Positions 25,136 to 34,371 of a stretch of 64,000 nt of DNA are shown one piece after another. Made by a program: the position numbers and the translations under genes. The stretch's first letter is position 1, and every line of letters starts with the position of its first letter. The notes under the pieces were generated by a model. It was not told where the DNA came from, ran no database searches, and was given only the letters and a program-made list of their open reading frames with translations. The DNA lies in the NCBI RefSeq assembly GCF_000765825.2, contig NZ_JRPE02000009.1, positions 1-64,000 of the forward strand, in the 5' to 3' direction. Source of the DNA: Helicobacter magdeburgensis. GTDB taxonomy: Bacteria; Campylobacterota; Campylobacteria; Campylobacterales; Helicobacteraceae.

Positions 25136-25972
25136 ATGAAACACACACTTTTTAGGGCTTTGCTTTATGGCTTGCTGCTATGGGGAGTAGCCCTCTACGC
25201 AAAGGCTTTTGAGCCTATGCTTTTAAGTGAGTTTGAAAAAACACAAGCAGATTCTCAATGGCTTGTGAGTGAAAAGCTTGATGGTGTGCGGGGGCTATGG
25301 AATGGGCAAAAGATGTATTTCCGCAGTGGCAAGGTAATGAATCTGCCAAGTGAGTTTGTGAAAGATTTCCCACCTTTTGCCCTTGATGGAGAGCTATATA
25401 GCCCAAAACTGCACTTCTCTCAAATTATCTCTATCCTTAAAAATCCGCAAAAGCAAAATGAAATTTTAGGGTTAAAATTTTATGTTTTTGATGTGCCGCA
25501 TTCCCCCAAAGATTCACTCACGCAAAGGCTTGATGAGCTAAGGGCATATCTTAAGTCTAAGCCAAATATGTATATTGAGATAATCCCCCAAAGGCTTATG
25601 CAGGGGCAGGATTCTATTGATAGGGAGCTTCAAGCGGTTGTGGATAATGGTGGAGAGGGACTTGTCTTGCGAATGCCAAATATACCCTATCAAAAAGGAC
25701 GAAGCAAGTATGATTTTAAGCTCAAAACAAGGCAGGACGCGGAATGTAAGGTCATAGGACACACGCAAGGTAAGGGCAAGTATGATTCTATGCTAGGAGC
25801 GATTATCTGTGAATACAATGGCAAAAACTTTAAAATCGGCAGTGGCTTGAGCGATACGCTAAGACGCAATCCTCCGCCCATTGGTTCAATCATTAGCTTT
25901 AAGTTTCAAGGGCTTACCCACAATGGCATTCCACGCTTCCCAACCTTTTGGCGTATGAAACAAGAAGAATAA
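25136..25972 (+). CDS. Exported ATP-dependent DNA ligase
   Basis: A 278-residue minimal ATP-dependent DNA ligase with a signal peptide (FRALLYGLLLWGVALYAKAF). The adenylation motif is SEKLDGVRGLWNG, with the AMP-accepting Lys at about residue 44. Motif III-like FALDGELY, motif IV GEGLVLR and motif V SKYDFKLKT follow, then a small OB-fold ending in FPTFWRMK. It seals nicks in duplex DNA. The signal peptide predicts a periplasmic enzyme. Similar ligases occur in Campylobacter and other transformable bacteria, where a role in DNA uptake has been suggested but not settled. It starts 11 nt after manC with no good ribosome site. Confidence 0.86.
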   Translation: MKHTLFRALLYGLLLWGVALYAKAFEPMLLSEFEKTQADSQWLVSEKLDGVRGLWNGQKMYFRSGKVMNLPSEFVKDFPPFALDGELYSPKLHFSQIISILKNPQKQNEILGLKFYVFDVPHSPKDSLTQRLDELRAYLKSKPNMYIEIIPQRLMQGQDSIDRELQAVVDNGGEGLVLRMPNIPYQKGRSKYDFKLKTRQDAECKVIGHTQGKGKYDSMLGAIICEYNGKNFKIGSGLSDTLRRNPPPIGSIISFKFQGLTHNGIPRFPTFWRMKQEE

Positions 25973-26060
25973 GGCGTAAAAGTAGAATCTTACCTTTTTA
26001 TAAAAGCAACGAAATAAGTTTGCGTTTTGCAAATTTAGCTTTAAGCAAGTTTTTTTTAGG

Positions 26061-26066
26061 TAAAAT
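26061..26066 (+). promoter_or_regulatory. -10 box for ndk
   Basis: TAAAAT preceded by GG and a T8 run, 41 nt before the ndk ATG. The region 25973-26107 holds this promoter and nothing else I can identify. Confidence 0.45.
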
Positions 26067-26107
26067 CCGCACTTTTTGTATCATCACACTTTTTTAAAGG
26101 AAAACAA

Positions 26108-26521
26108 ATGGAACAAACACTTTCAATTATTAAACCAGATGCTGTAAAAAAGGGCGTTATCGGCAAGATTATAGACAGATTTGAAAGCAATAATCTCCGC
26201 ATTGCAGCGATTAAAAAACTTCAGCTTACGCAATGTGATGCACAAAGTTTTTATGCCATTCACAAAGATCGTCCATTCTTTAAAGACTTAGTGGATTTTA
26301 TGATAAGCGGTCCCGTGGTGGTTATGGTGCTTGAAGGGCAAAATGCAGTGGCTAAAAATCGTGAGCTTATGGGTGCGACAAATCCAAAAGAGGCAGCTGC
26401 TGGAACAATTAGAGCGGATTTTGCCGATAGCATTGATGCAAACGCTGTGCACGGCAGTGATAGCCTTGAAAATGCTAAAAATGAAATCGCATTTTTCTTT
26501 GGTGCTAGAGAAATTTGCTAG
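26108..26521 (+). CDS. ndk: Nucleoside diphosphate kinase
   Basis: Ndk transfers the gamma phosphate of ATP to nucleoside diphosphates through a phosphohistidine. The start [15 protein letters not shown] is diagnostic. The active-site His is in [20 protein letters not shown] (about residue 115) and the substrate loop is in [19 protein letters not shown]. Length, 137 residues, is normal. AAAGGA precedes ATG. The order ndk-yceD-like-rpmF-plsX-fabH is the same as in H. pylori. Confidence 0.97.
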   Translation: MEQTLSIIKPDAVKKGVIGKIIDRFESNNLRIAAIKKLQLTQCDAQSFYAIHKDRPFFKDLVDFMISGPVVVMVLEGQNAVAKNRELMGATNPKEAAAGTIRADFADSIDANAVHGSDSLENAKNEIAFFFGAREIC

Positions 26522-26551
26522 ATAAAAGATTGCCAACTCGAGATTCACTCA

Positions 26552-26914
26552 TTGAAAATCGCATTTAGAAAAATCGCCAACACCCCAAAAGATATTGCCC
26601 TAGAGATTGAGGGTGTGTCCTTGCAGGGGCAACTTGAGAGGGTAGATTCTCAAATCGTATGCTTAAAAGGCAAACTTGTTGGCGATATTGAACTGATATG
26701 CGATAATAGCGGGGAAGAATACACATATCATCTTAACACACCTTTGGTTTTGTATATTGCAGATGGAATCTGGGATTCACAAAGCCAAAGCAGAAAGCTT
26801 GATAGCTTTGAAGTTATAGAGTTTTTTGATGGCTTTATTGATTTACATTATATTTTGGAAAGTGAGATTGAATCTATACGAAGCGATTATCACACCAAAG
26901 ATTTAAAGGAGTAA
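26552..26914 (+). CDS. YceD/DUF177-like protein
   Basis: A 120-residue protein with an acidic C-terminal half. It occupies the position directly upstream of rpmF where most bacteria carry the DUF177 (YceD) gene, and the [29 protein letters not shown] segment matches the family's Cys-containing strand, although only one of the usual Cys positions is evident. In other bacteria YceD affects 23S rRNA processing or accumulation. The start is TTG with a weak site; no ATG alternative is near. rpmF follows after 2 nt. Confidence 0.72.
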   Translation: MKIAFRKIANTPKDIALEIEGVSLQGQLERVDSQIVCLKGKLVGDIELICDNSGEEYTYHLNTPLVLYIADGIWDSQSQSRKLDSFEVIEFFDGFIDLHYILESEIESIRSDYHTKDLKE

Positions 26915-26916
26915 AA

Positions 26917-27066
26917 ATGGCAGTCCCAAAAAGACGCGTAAGCAAAACAAGAGCGGCAAAAAGACGCACACACTACAAAGTAGCTCTAGCAAAACCTATT
27001 AAAGACAAAGATGGTAGCTGGAAAATGCCTCATCATATCAACACTTTCACAGGCAACTACAAATAA
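26917..27066 (+). CDS. rpmF: 50S ribosomal protein L32
   Basis: A 49-residue ORF starting [20 protein letters not shown], which is unmistakably L32. It lacks the two Cys pairs of the zinc-binding form, so it is the Cys-free variant, as in other Campylobacterota. AAAGGAG is 6 nt before ATG. It is followed after 22 nt by plsX, the standard rpmF-plsX-fabH arrangement that couples ribosome and lipid synthesis. Confidence 0.97.
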   Translation: MAVPKRRVSKTRAAKRRTHYKVALAKPIKDKDGSWKMPHHINTFTGNYK

Positions 27067-27088
27067 TCCATTGACGCAAGGAGCGTAA

Positions 27089-28087
27089 ATGCTAAAAATA
27101 GCCATTGATGTTATGGGTGCGGATAATGGAGTAGCTCCCATTGTTGAAGGTGTTATACAGGCATTAAAAACGCGGGATTTTCACGCCATTATTGTTGGTG
27201 ATGAAAAGCAAATTGCCCCACTCATTCCTAGCAGTGTGGCAAATCGCGTTGAGATTGTGCATTGTGCGGATTATATCAAAATGGAAGAATCTGCTTCAAG
27301 TGCGAACAAACGCAGTGAAACTTCAATTTACAAAGCTGTAGAGCTAGTCAAAAATGGTGAAGCAGACGCTGTTGTCTCGCCCGGACATAGTGGGGCTACA
27401 ATGAGTCTAGCCACACTTAAAATTGGACGCATTAAAGGTGTATCTCGCCCTGCTATTTGCACCACTATGCCAAATACCACAGATAAGCCTAGCATTATCC
27501 TTGATGCAGGGGCAAACACAGATTGCAAACCTGAATATCTCGTGGATTTTGCCATTATGGGGTATGAATATGCTAAAAATGTTGTGAATCTTGAAAATCC
27601 ACGCGTTGGGCTTTTAAGCAATGGTGAAGAGGACAATAAGGGCAATGAACTCACAAAGGCGACTTTCAAACTGCTACAAAAATTCCCTTTTTTCAAGGGC
27701 AATGTTGAGGGGCGGGATATTTTCAATGGCAGTGTAGATGTGATTGTGTGTGATGGATTCAGTGGGAATCTCGTCTTAAAAGCAAGTGAAGGCGTGGCAA
27801 GTGCTATCTCATCTGTGCTAAAAAAAGAGATAAAATCTTGTATTTGCTCTATGTTTGGAGCGTTATTTTTGCGAGGTGTTTTCAAACGATTAAAGAAAAA
27901 AATGGATCATAGTGAATATGGTGGTGCGCCACTACTTGGAGTGCAAAAGGTAGTCATCATTAGCCACGGAAGCTCCAATGCAAGGGCGATTGAATGTGCG
28001 ATATATCAAGCCTTACACGCCATAGAATCCGATATTTGTGTTAAACTTACAAATGCTTTTGCTAACAAACCGCAAGATGAAAACTAG
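27089..28087 (+). CDS. plsX: Phosphate acyltransferase PlsX
   Basis: PlsX makes acyl-phosphate from acyl-ACP for PlsY in phospholipid synthesis; it is a peripheral membrane enzyme. Family motifs are [18 protein letters not shown] at the N-terminus, [31 protein letters not shown] and [16 protein letters not shown]. The C-terminus has [20 protein letters not shown]. Length, 332 residues, is normal. AAGGAG precedes ATG. Confidence 0.96.
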   Translation: MLKIAIDVMGADNGVAPIVEGVIQALKTRDFHAIIVGDEKQIAPLIPSSVANRVEIVHCADYIKMEESASSANKRSETSIYKAVELVKNGEADAVVSPGHSGATMSLATLKIGRIKGVSRPAICTTMPNTTDKPSIILDAGANTDCKPEYLVDFAIMGYEYAKNVVNLENPRVGLLSNGEEDNKGNELTKATFKLLQKFPFFKGNVEGRDIFNGSVDVIVCDGFSGNLVLKASEGVASAISSVLKKEIKSCICSMFGALFLRGVFKRLKKKMDHSEYGGAPLLGVQKVVIISHGSSNARAIECAIYQALHAIESDICVKLTNAFANKPQDEN

Positions 28088-28113
28088 CCTATACTAACCA
28101 TAAAGGATTGCCT

Positions 28114-29190
28114 ATGAGATATGCTACACTCAAATCTATCGCTTCTTATGTTCCGCCAACTTGTGTTACAAATGCGGATTTTGAAAAGATTCTTGATACG
28201 AGTGATGAGTGGATAGTTAAACGCACAGGCATTAAAACACGATATTTCGCCTTGCCCTCACAAAACACAAGCGATTTAGCCTATGAAGCGGGAAAAAAGG
28301 CAATGCAAAGGGCGGGTGTAAGGGCTGAAGATATTGATGCGGTTATTGTAGCAACGCTAAGCCCAGATTATCTCACAATGCCTAGCACAGCGTGTATCAC
28401 TTCTTATAAACTTGGCATTGAGAATAAACCTGCTTTTGATATTAGCTCTGCTTGTAGTGGCTTTATCTACCTGCTTTCTCTTGCGAAGTCTTTTATTGAA
28501 TCTGGCACATACAAACGCATTCTTATTATTGGTGCGGAAAAGGTTAGCTCTGTGCTTGATTTTAGCGACAGAAGCACTTGTGTGCTTTTTGGCGATGGGG
28601 CTGGGGCGTGTGTGATAGAATCTACAGAAGATAAAAAGGCGGCTATTTTAGATGTCCATACAAGTGCTAATGGCAGACATCAGGACTTTCTTTGCACTCC
28701 TAGAGCAAATACTTCACAAAATATTTCGCAAGGGATTTTTGGAGAGCTTCTACAATCTAATGCACCCCATCTACAAGAATCCCCCTATCTACAAATGAAA
28801 GGCAATGAAACTTTTAAACTCGCGGTTAAAACGCTTGTGAATGATGTCAATAATATTCTTACAAACAATGCCTTGCAACCGCAGGACATCGCCTACTTTA
28901 TCCCTCATCAGGCAAATCTGCGTATTATCAATGCCGTAGGAGAACAGCTAAGTTTTAATGAAAAGCAGCTTGTCATCAGCGTTCAAAAATATGGCAACAC
29001 TTCAGCAGCTTCTATACCGATGGCGATGAATGACTTGTATGAAGAAAATAAGCTCAAATATGGTGATCTTATGCTCCTTGATACCTTTGGTGGTGGGCTA
29101 ACTTGGGGATCAGCACTTGTGCGTTTTGGCGGAAAATCTTGTAAGGAATGTCGCTACTCCACACATTATTCTTATAGGAATTCACAATGA
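28114..29190 (+). CDS. fabH: 3-oxoacyl-ACP synthase III
   Basis: FabH starts fatty-acid synthesis by condensing acetyl-CoA with malonyl-ACP. The catalytic triad is visible: Cys in [11 protein letters not shown] (about residue 114), His in [10 protein letters not shown] and Asn in [11 protein letters not shown] use the ATG at 28114 because TAAAGGAT lies 6 nt upstream; a TTG two codons earlier is less likely. The protein is slightly longer than usual, with an extra Cys/Tyr/Ser-rich C-terminus ([11 protein letters not shown]) after the normal end LVRFGG. The stop overlaps the copA start by 4 nt. Confidence 0.95.
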   Translation: MRYATLKSIASYVPPTCVTNADFEKILDTSDEWIVKRTGIKTRYFALPSQNTSDLAYEAGKKAMQRAGVRAEDIDAVIVATLSPDYLTMPSTACITSYKLGIENKPAFDISSACSGFIYLLSLAKSFIESGTYKRILIIGAEKVSSVLDFSDRSTCVLFGDGAGACVIESTEDKKAAILDVHTSANGRHQDFLCTPRANTSQNISQGIFGELLQSNAPHLQESPYLQMKGNETFKLAVKTLVNDVNNILTNNALQPQDIAYFIPHQANLRIINAVGEQLSFNEKQLVISVQKYGNTSAASIPMAMNDLYEENKLKYGDLMLLDTFGGGLTWGSALVRFGGKSCKECRYSTHYSYRNSQ

Positions 29191-31436
29191 AAGAAGCTTC
29201 TTTTTTTATTGAAAATATGAGTTGCCAAGCTTGTTCTAGTGGGATTGAGCGAAGTTTCAAACGCAAGGCATTCTGCCAAGATATTCAAGTCCATCTTTTA
29301 AGCAAAAAAGCACATATCACTTATGATGAAAGCCAAACTAGCCTTGAAGAGATTTTTGCTCTTATTCGCAAAATGGGCTATGAGCCACATCTGCAACCTT
29401 ATGACTGCAACACTGAACCCCCCCAAGATTCAAAAGCAAAAGCCTTGAGCCTTACATACCTTAACTCACTTATAGAATCTTTTGATGCTCACTTTTTGCC
29501 TAAAAAGCTTAAGCTTTATCTAAGCTCTACAATATCCATACTTGTGCTGATACTTTCTTGGGGGGAAATGTTTAATATAGCCAAACTCCCTTCTATGTGG
29601 CATTTTGGCATTTTACTTTTTCTTAGCCTTATTGTTATGCACATAGGGCGGGATTTTTATATCCGTGGATTCAAAGCCCTTTTTAGCAAAAATCCAAATA
29701 TGGATTCGCTCATTGCCATAGGCACAACAAGTGCGTTTTTGTATAGTCTGCAAGGGGCTTTTATGCCACACGCCCATTTGTATTTTGATAGCGTATGTGT
29801 GATTATCACGCTTGTGCTTGTGGGTAAAAGCATTGAGACAAATTCCAAAAATTCCGCTCTGCAAAGTGCCTCCACACTTTTAAGGCTCAATCAAAAAATC
29901 GTGCAAAAAGTCCTTACAGAATCTGCTCCAAGCCTATCCCAAGCACAGATTCAAAGTCTCCCCACACAAGAAATCAAACAAAATGATATACTTAAAGTCC
30001 TGCCGGGTGAAATGATTATGGTAGATGGCATTGTGATTGAAGGGGCTTCTAGCCTTGATAAATCAGCCATTAGCGGTGAATCCTTGCCTATCCTTGTAAA
30101 AAAAGATGACAAAGTGCTTTCAGGCAGTTTGAATCTTGATAGCGTTTTGTATATTAAGGCTACAAAAAATGCTAAAGATTCTACGCTTCATAAAATCTTA
30201 GAGCTTATCCAAAAAGCACAAGAAAGCAAAGCCCCCATTGCTTCACTTGCGGATAAAATCGCTGGAATCTTTGTGCCGCTTGTGATATTTCTAGCGTTGT
30301 GTGCGGGGGCATTTTGGTGGGGAATGCGAGATTTTGAATTTGCTTTAAGCATTTTTGTAGCAACGCTTGTTATCTCCTGTCCTTGTGCCTTAGGGCTTGC
30401 CACGCCAATGGCAATCCTCCACGCCCAAGCCATTTCAAACAAAATGGGCGTGTTTTTTAAAGATTCTAAAGCTTTTCAAACTTTAAGTGAAATCACACAT
30501 ATCGTGTTTGATAAAACAGGCACATTGACACAAGGACTTGAGATTAAGCAGATTGAAAATCTCTCTTCTCTCACAGAGCAAGAAGTCTTTAATCTCGCCT
30601 ATACTTTAGAATCCACAAGCATTCACCTTATTAGCAATGCTTTTAAATCTCATCATTTAGCCCATAATGCGACACTCTATCCCATTACAGATTCACAAAA
30701 TATCATAGGCAAAGGTGTGAAAGGCACAATACAAGGGCGTGAGTATGTTATCGGCAATATTGATATTCTGCCCCCACATTTAGCCCATAGCTTTCACACA
30801 CAAAACAATAAAATCACACTCTTTCTTGCCACAAATGATGAGATTTTAGCGTTATTCTCTCTGCAAGATAGGCTAAAAATGGACGCCAAGCAAACCTTAG
30901 AACTTTTTAAACAGCACAACATCAGCTCAAGTATCATTAGCGGGGATAATGCCATAAATACGCAAAATGTAGCACTTTTACTTGATATTACAGAATCTTA
31001 TAGCAAAGCTCTGCCAGAAGATAAAATGCAACTTTTAAAAGAAAAATCAAAACAGCATAAGATTCTAATGGTGGGCGATGGGGCAAATGACGCCCCTACC
31101 CTTGCCTATGCGCACGCCTCTATGGCGTTTGCCTCTTCATTTGATATTGCTTCGCAAAGTGCGGATATTATTAACTATAATGAAAACACAATAAGCATTT
31201 ACAACGCCTATGCTTTGGCTCGTGCGAGTATTGTAAATATAAAACAGAATCTTGTTTTTGCTTTTTGCTATAATATCGCTTTTATTCCCTTAGCAATGGG
31301 TGTGCTTGGGGGATTTGATATTTTTTTGCACCCTATGTTTTGTGCTTTTGCGATGAGCCTATCAAGCCTTAGCGTGATAGCAAATGCAGCAAGACTGAAA
31401 AAATTTAAATGTATAGAATCTCAAAATAGAATCTAA
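29187..31436 (+). CDS. copA: Copper-exporting P-type ATPase
   Basis: CopA pumps Cu(I) out of the cytosol. The 749 residues contain one N-terminal HMA domain with [13 protein letters not shown] (about 9-21), eight predicted membrane helices, the actuator loop SAISGESLP, the transport-site CPC in [13 protein letters not shown], the phosphorylation motif [11 protein letters not shown] and the hinge [13 protein letters not shown]. The ATP-binding His-Pro of heavy-metal ATPases looks replaced by His-Leu in [11 protein letters not shown], a notable change. The gene starts inside the fabH stop and is followed by the chaperone copP. Confidence 0.93.
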   Translation: MKEASFFIENMSCQACSSGIERSFKRKAFCQDIQVHLLSKKAHITYDESQTSLEEIFALIRKMGYEPHLQPYDCNTEPPQDSKAKALSLTYLNSLIESFDAHFLPKKLKLYLSSTISILVLILSWGEMFNIAKLPSMWHFGILLFLSLIVMHIGRDFYIRGFKALFSKNPNMDSLIAIGTTSAFLYSLQGAFMPHAHLYFDSVCVIITLVLVGKSIETNSKNSALQSASTLLRLNQKIVQKVLTESAPSLSQAQIQSLPTQEIKQNDILKVLPGEMIMVDGIVIEGASSLDKSAISGESLPILVKKDDKVLSGSLNLDSVLYIKATKNAKDSTLHKILELIQKAQESKAPIASLADKIAGIFVPLVIFLALCAGAFWWGMRDFEFALSIFVATLVISCPCALGLATPMAILHAQAISNKMGVFFKDSKAFQTLSEITHIVFDKTGTLTQGLEIKQIENLSSLTEQEVFNLAYTLESTSIHLISNAFKSHHLAHNATLYPITDSQNIIGKGVKGTIQGREYVIGNIDILPPHLAHSFHTQNNKITLFLATNDEILALFSLQDRLKMDAKQTLELFKQHNISSSIISGDNAINTQNVALLLDITESYSKALPEDKMQLLKEKSKQHKILMVGDGANDAPTLAYAHASMAFASSFDIASQSADIINYNENTISIYNAYALARASIVNIKQNLVFAFCYNIAFIPLAMGVLGGFDIFLHPMFCAFAMSLSSLSVIANAARLKKFKCIESQNRI

Positions 31437-31445
31437 GGAGCAAAA

Positions 31446-31646
31446 ATGAGAGTAGAACTTAATGTAAGCGGAATGCGTTGTGGTAAATGTGTAGATAAGA
31501 TTGAAAAATTTGTAGGCGAGATTGAAGGTATTAGCCTTGTTGATGTGAATTTACAAGATTCTAAAGTCATAGTGGAGTTTGAATCTCCAGCTACACAAGA
31601 GCTTATCACAGAAGCCATTCTTGATGCAGGGTTTGAAGTGAAATAG
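31446..31646 (+). CDS. copP: Copper chaperone CopP
   Basis: A 66-residue single HMA domain with the metal site SGMRCGKCVDKIEKF (Cys-x-x-Cys at about residues 12-15). It carries Cu(I) in the cytosol and hands it to CopA. It starts 10 nt after copA with a strong AAGGAG site, as in H. pylori copA-copP. The acidic character and single domain match the family. Confidence 0.92.
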   Translation: MRVELNVSGMRCGKCVDKIEKFVGEIEGISLVDVNLQDSKVIVEFESPATQELITEAILDAGFEVK

Positions 31647-31665
31647 ACAAGGAACCTTACACTTT

Positions 31666-33378
31666 ATGCGAACATTTTTTGATTTTTTTAAAAAATATCT
31701 TCCCTATATTAAAGGGCATACATTTTCATTTATTATCGCTATTAGTGCTTCACTTATAGTTGCTGCCTGCACAGCGGGGATTGCCTATCTCATTGAGCCA
31801 CTTTTGGATACTCTGCAAGGTAAAACGCCACGAGCTACGCCATTTTTTAGCTTTGAAGAATTAGCACAAGATGGCAAGATGGCATTAGCTATGATGCTTA
31901 TGATTATTGGTGTGTATTTTGGTAAATCTGTGGGGACATATATCCAGACATACTTTATGAATCTCATTGGACAGGACATTGTGCGGCAGCTCCGCGATAG
32001 AATGCTAGATCATATGCTTTCTCTTGAAATGGCGTTTTTTAATAAAATGCGTGGAGGGGAGCTGATTGCTAGAATCACAAATGATATTGGGCTTATCCGT
32101 TCAGCTGTGTCAAACTACATCACAGAATTTGTGCGTGAAGGTATAAGTATTATTGGGCTTGTTGTGATTGTGATTTACCAAAGTCCAAAGTATGCGCTCA
32201 TTGGGCTTGTTATTATGCCACTAGCCATTATTCCGCTTAGTTTTATCATCAAAAAACTCAAAAAATATTCACGCAATATCCAAGAAAAAAATGCGGATAT
32301 TACTTCAAAACTCAATGAAATTTTTAATAATGTAGAAGTGATTAAGGCAAGTAATGGTGAAAAGCTAGAATATGAAAATTTTAAATCACAGAATCTGCAT
32401 TTTCTTAAAATCAGTATGAAAGCTGTGCGTGTAGGGGAGCTAAGCACACCTTTAATGGAGCTTTTGGGTGCGATAATGCTAGGCTGTGTGCTGTATATGG
32501 CAATTGTTGATATTTCGCAAGGGGAGCTAAGTGCGGCACAATTCTCATCATTTGTGGGAGCATTGTTTCTTATTTTCACACCTTTTAAACGCCTTGTCAA
32601 TCTCTATACACAAATGCAAACTGCTATTGTCGCAAGTGATAGAATCTTTGAAATCCTTAATCAAAAACAACAGATAAAAGATGGGGATTTGGTGCTACAA
32701 GCCCCCATTCATAGTATTGATTTTAACAATGTGCATTTTCACTACAATGAAGAAACTCACGCCCTAAAAGGTGTGAATCTTAACTTTAGAAAAAATAAAA
32801 TCACTGCTCTTGTAGGAAAAAGTGGCAGTGGCAAAAGCTCAATTATCAATCTCATTTTGCGACTTTATGAAGCAAATGAAGGGCTTATCACCCTTAACAA
32901 TCGCAATATTAAAGACTACACGCAAAAAAGTGTGCGTGATAATATGGCGGTGGTAACGCAAAGAATTTTCATATTCCACGATAGCATTCTTCACAATGTC
33001 GCTTATGGAAACAAGATAGATGAAAAAAAGGCTATTGAAGCACTCAAATATGCACACGCTTGGGATTTTGTCAGTCAAATGCCAGATGGAATCCATACAA
33101 TTCTTGATGAGTTTGGCACAAATCTTAGCGGAGGGCAACGCCAGAGAATCGCCATTGCTAGAGCGATTTATAAAAATCCTGAAGTTTTAATTTTTGATGA
33201 GGCGACTTCTGCACTTGATTCACAAACTGAAGAGGCGATAAAAGAGAGTATAGAACAACTAAGGCAGGATAAAATTATTATTATCATCGCTCATCGTCCA
33301 AGCACCATAGAGCTTGCCGATGAAGTCTTTCATCTAAAAGAGGGGAAAATCATCAAAACAGAAACTCGCTCACAATAA
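31666..33378 (+). CDS. msbA: ABC exporter, MsbA-like lipid flippase
   Basis: A 570-residue half-transporter with a six-helix type I exporter membrane domain (about 1-320) and an ATPase domain. Walker A is LVGKSGSGKSSI, the signature NLSGGQRQRIAIARAI and Walker B LIFDEATSALDS, with the switch His in IIIAHRPSTI. The closest known function is MsbA, which flips lipid A-core across the inner membrane, but related proteins export glycans or peptides, so the substrate is inferred. ATG lies 11 nt after AAGGA. The gene follows copP and probably has its own function. Confidence 0.8.
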   Translation: MRTFFDFFKKYLPYIKGHTFSFIIAISASLIVAACTAGIAYLIEPLLDTLQGKTPRATPFFSFEELAQDGKMALAMMLMIIGVYFGKSVGTYIQTYFMNLIGQDIVRQLRDRMLDHMLSLEMAFFNKMRGGELIARITNDIGLIRSAVSNYITEFVREGISIIGLVVIVIYQSPKYALIGLVIMPLAIIPLSFIIKKLKKYSRNIQEKNADITSKLNEIFNNVEVIKASNGEKLEYENFKSQNLHFLKISMKAVRVGELSTPLMELLGAIMLGCVLYMAIVDISQGELSAAQFSSFVGALFLIFTPFKRLVNLYTQMQTAIVASDRIFEILNQKQQIKDGDLVLQAPIHSIDFNNVHFHYNEETHALKGVNLNFRKNKITALVGKSGSGKSSIINLILRLYEANEGLITLNNRNIKDYTQKSVRDNMAVVTQRIFIFHDSILHNVAYGNKIDEKKAIEALKYAHAWDFVSQMPDGIHTILDEFGTNLSGGQRQRIAIARAIYKNPEVLIFDEATSALDSQTEEAIKESIEQLRQDKIIIIIAHRPSTIELADEVFHLKEGKIIKTETRSQ

Positions 33379-33490
33379 ACTTATACTGCATACGTGGCTC
33401 ATAGTCGCCTTAATTTGCTACTTTCCAGCATTAGCCTAGAAACTTTAGTCCTCTTAAAATAAAATAAAAAAACTTTAATCTATATTTGCC

Positions 33491-33496
33491 TATAAT
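33491..33496 (+). promoter_or_regulatory. -10 box for frdCAB
   Basis: TATAAT, 104 nt before frdC. It implies an unusually long leader of roughly 95-100 nt. Confidence 0.55.
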
Positions 33497-33519
33497 ACCA
33501 CCCAGCCTTTTAAAAGCCA

Positions 33520-33561
33520 CAAGAATCTTAGTATTTGGAATCTTTAATGTTAGGATTCTTG
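33520..33561 (+). promoter_or_regulatory. Hairpin in the frdCAB 5' leader
   Basis: An 11-bp stem (33520-33530 with 33551-33561, one G-T wobble) closes a 20-nt loop inside the leader between the -10 box and the AGGAGG ribosome site (33591-33596). The stem contains an AGAATCT word. It could stabilise the transcript or attenuate transcription. Confidence 0.4.
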
Positions 33562-33600
33562 CTATGGGCTTGATAGGTCAAACTACAAATAGGAGGATCC

Positions 33601-34371
33601 ATGCGAGAGGATAAAGTGATTGAGAGTTACACGGGCGTAACACCTCAAAGGAAAAAAAGTAAAATCCCAGCCAAGCTTGATTTTTGGCAGAGTGCAACAG
33701 GGCTATTTTTGGGGCTGTTTATGTTAGCTCACTTGCTCTTTGTATCAAGTATTTTAATCAGTAAAGAAGCGATGTATAAGGTTACAAAGTTCTTTGAAGG
33801 GAGTTTTATTTTTGGTGAAGCAGGAGAGCCAAGAATTGTTTCTGCGATTGTTGTGATTGTCATCATCGCACTTGTGATACACGCGTTTTTGGCAATGAGA
33901 AAATTCCCCATTAACTACAAGCAATTCTTAGCACTTCGCGTTCATAAGGATTTGATGAAGCACGGCGATACGACATATTGGGTGATTCAAGCTGTTACGG
34001 GCTTTGCTATTTTCTTCCTTGCTATGCCACACGTTTTCATTATGCTTACCCAGCCAGAAAACATCGGTCCTAGCGCGTCTTCATATAGATTCTATCATCA
34101 AGACTTCTATATTCTTTATGCACTTTTACTTTTCGCGGTGGAATTCCACGGATCTATCGGGCTTTATAGACTTTGTATTAAGTGGGGCTGGTTTGAAGGC
34201 TTAGGCACAAAAACATTACGAGCTATCAAACTTGCACTCACAGCCTTTTGTCTTGTGCTTGGCATTGCATCTTATATTGCCTATATGCAAATTGGACACA
34301 GACTAGATTCTAATAAAAGCATACAAGAATACAGAATACTAGATGAACACACACAAGGGAAAGGAGCATAA
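33601..34371 (+). CDS. frdC: Fumarate reductase cytochrome b subunit
   Basis: FrdC is the di-haem membrane anchor that takes electrons from menaquinol to the fumarate reductase catalytic subunits. The 256 residues have five membrane helices. Haem ligand His candidates are in MLAHLLFVSS, VIHAFLAMR, FAIFFLAMPHVF and VEFHGSIGLYRL, consistent with the Wolinella-type QFR. AGGAGG precedes ATG. frdA starts immediately after the stop codon. The segment 33379-33600 (222 nt) contains only the promoter and leader hairpin. Confidence 0.95.
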   Translation: MREDKVIESYTGVTPQRKKSKIPAKLDFWQSATGLFLGLFMLAHLLFVSSILISKEAMYKVTKFFEGSFIFGEAGEPRIVSAIVVIVIIALVIHAFLAMRKFPINYKQFLALRVHKDLMKHGDTTYWVIQAVTGFAIFFLAMPHVFIMLTQPENIGPSASSYRFYHQDFYILYALLLFAVEFHGSIGLYRLCIKWGWFEGLGTKTLRAIKLALTAFCLVLGIASYIAYMQIGHRLDSNKSIQEYRILDEHTQGKGA

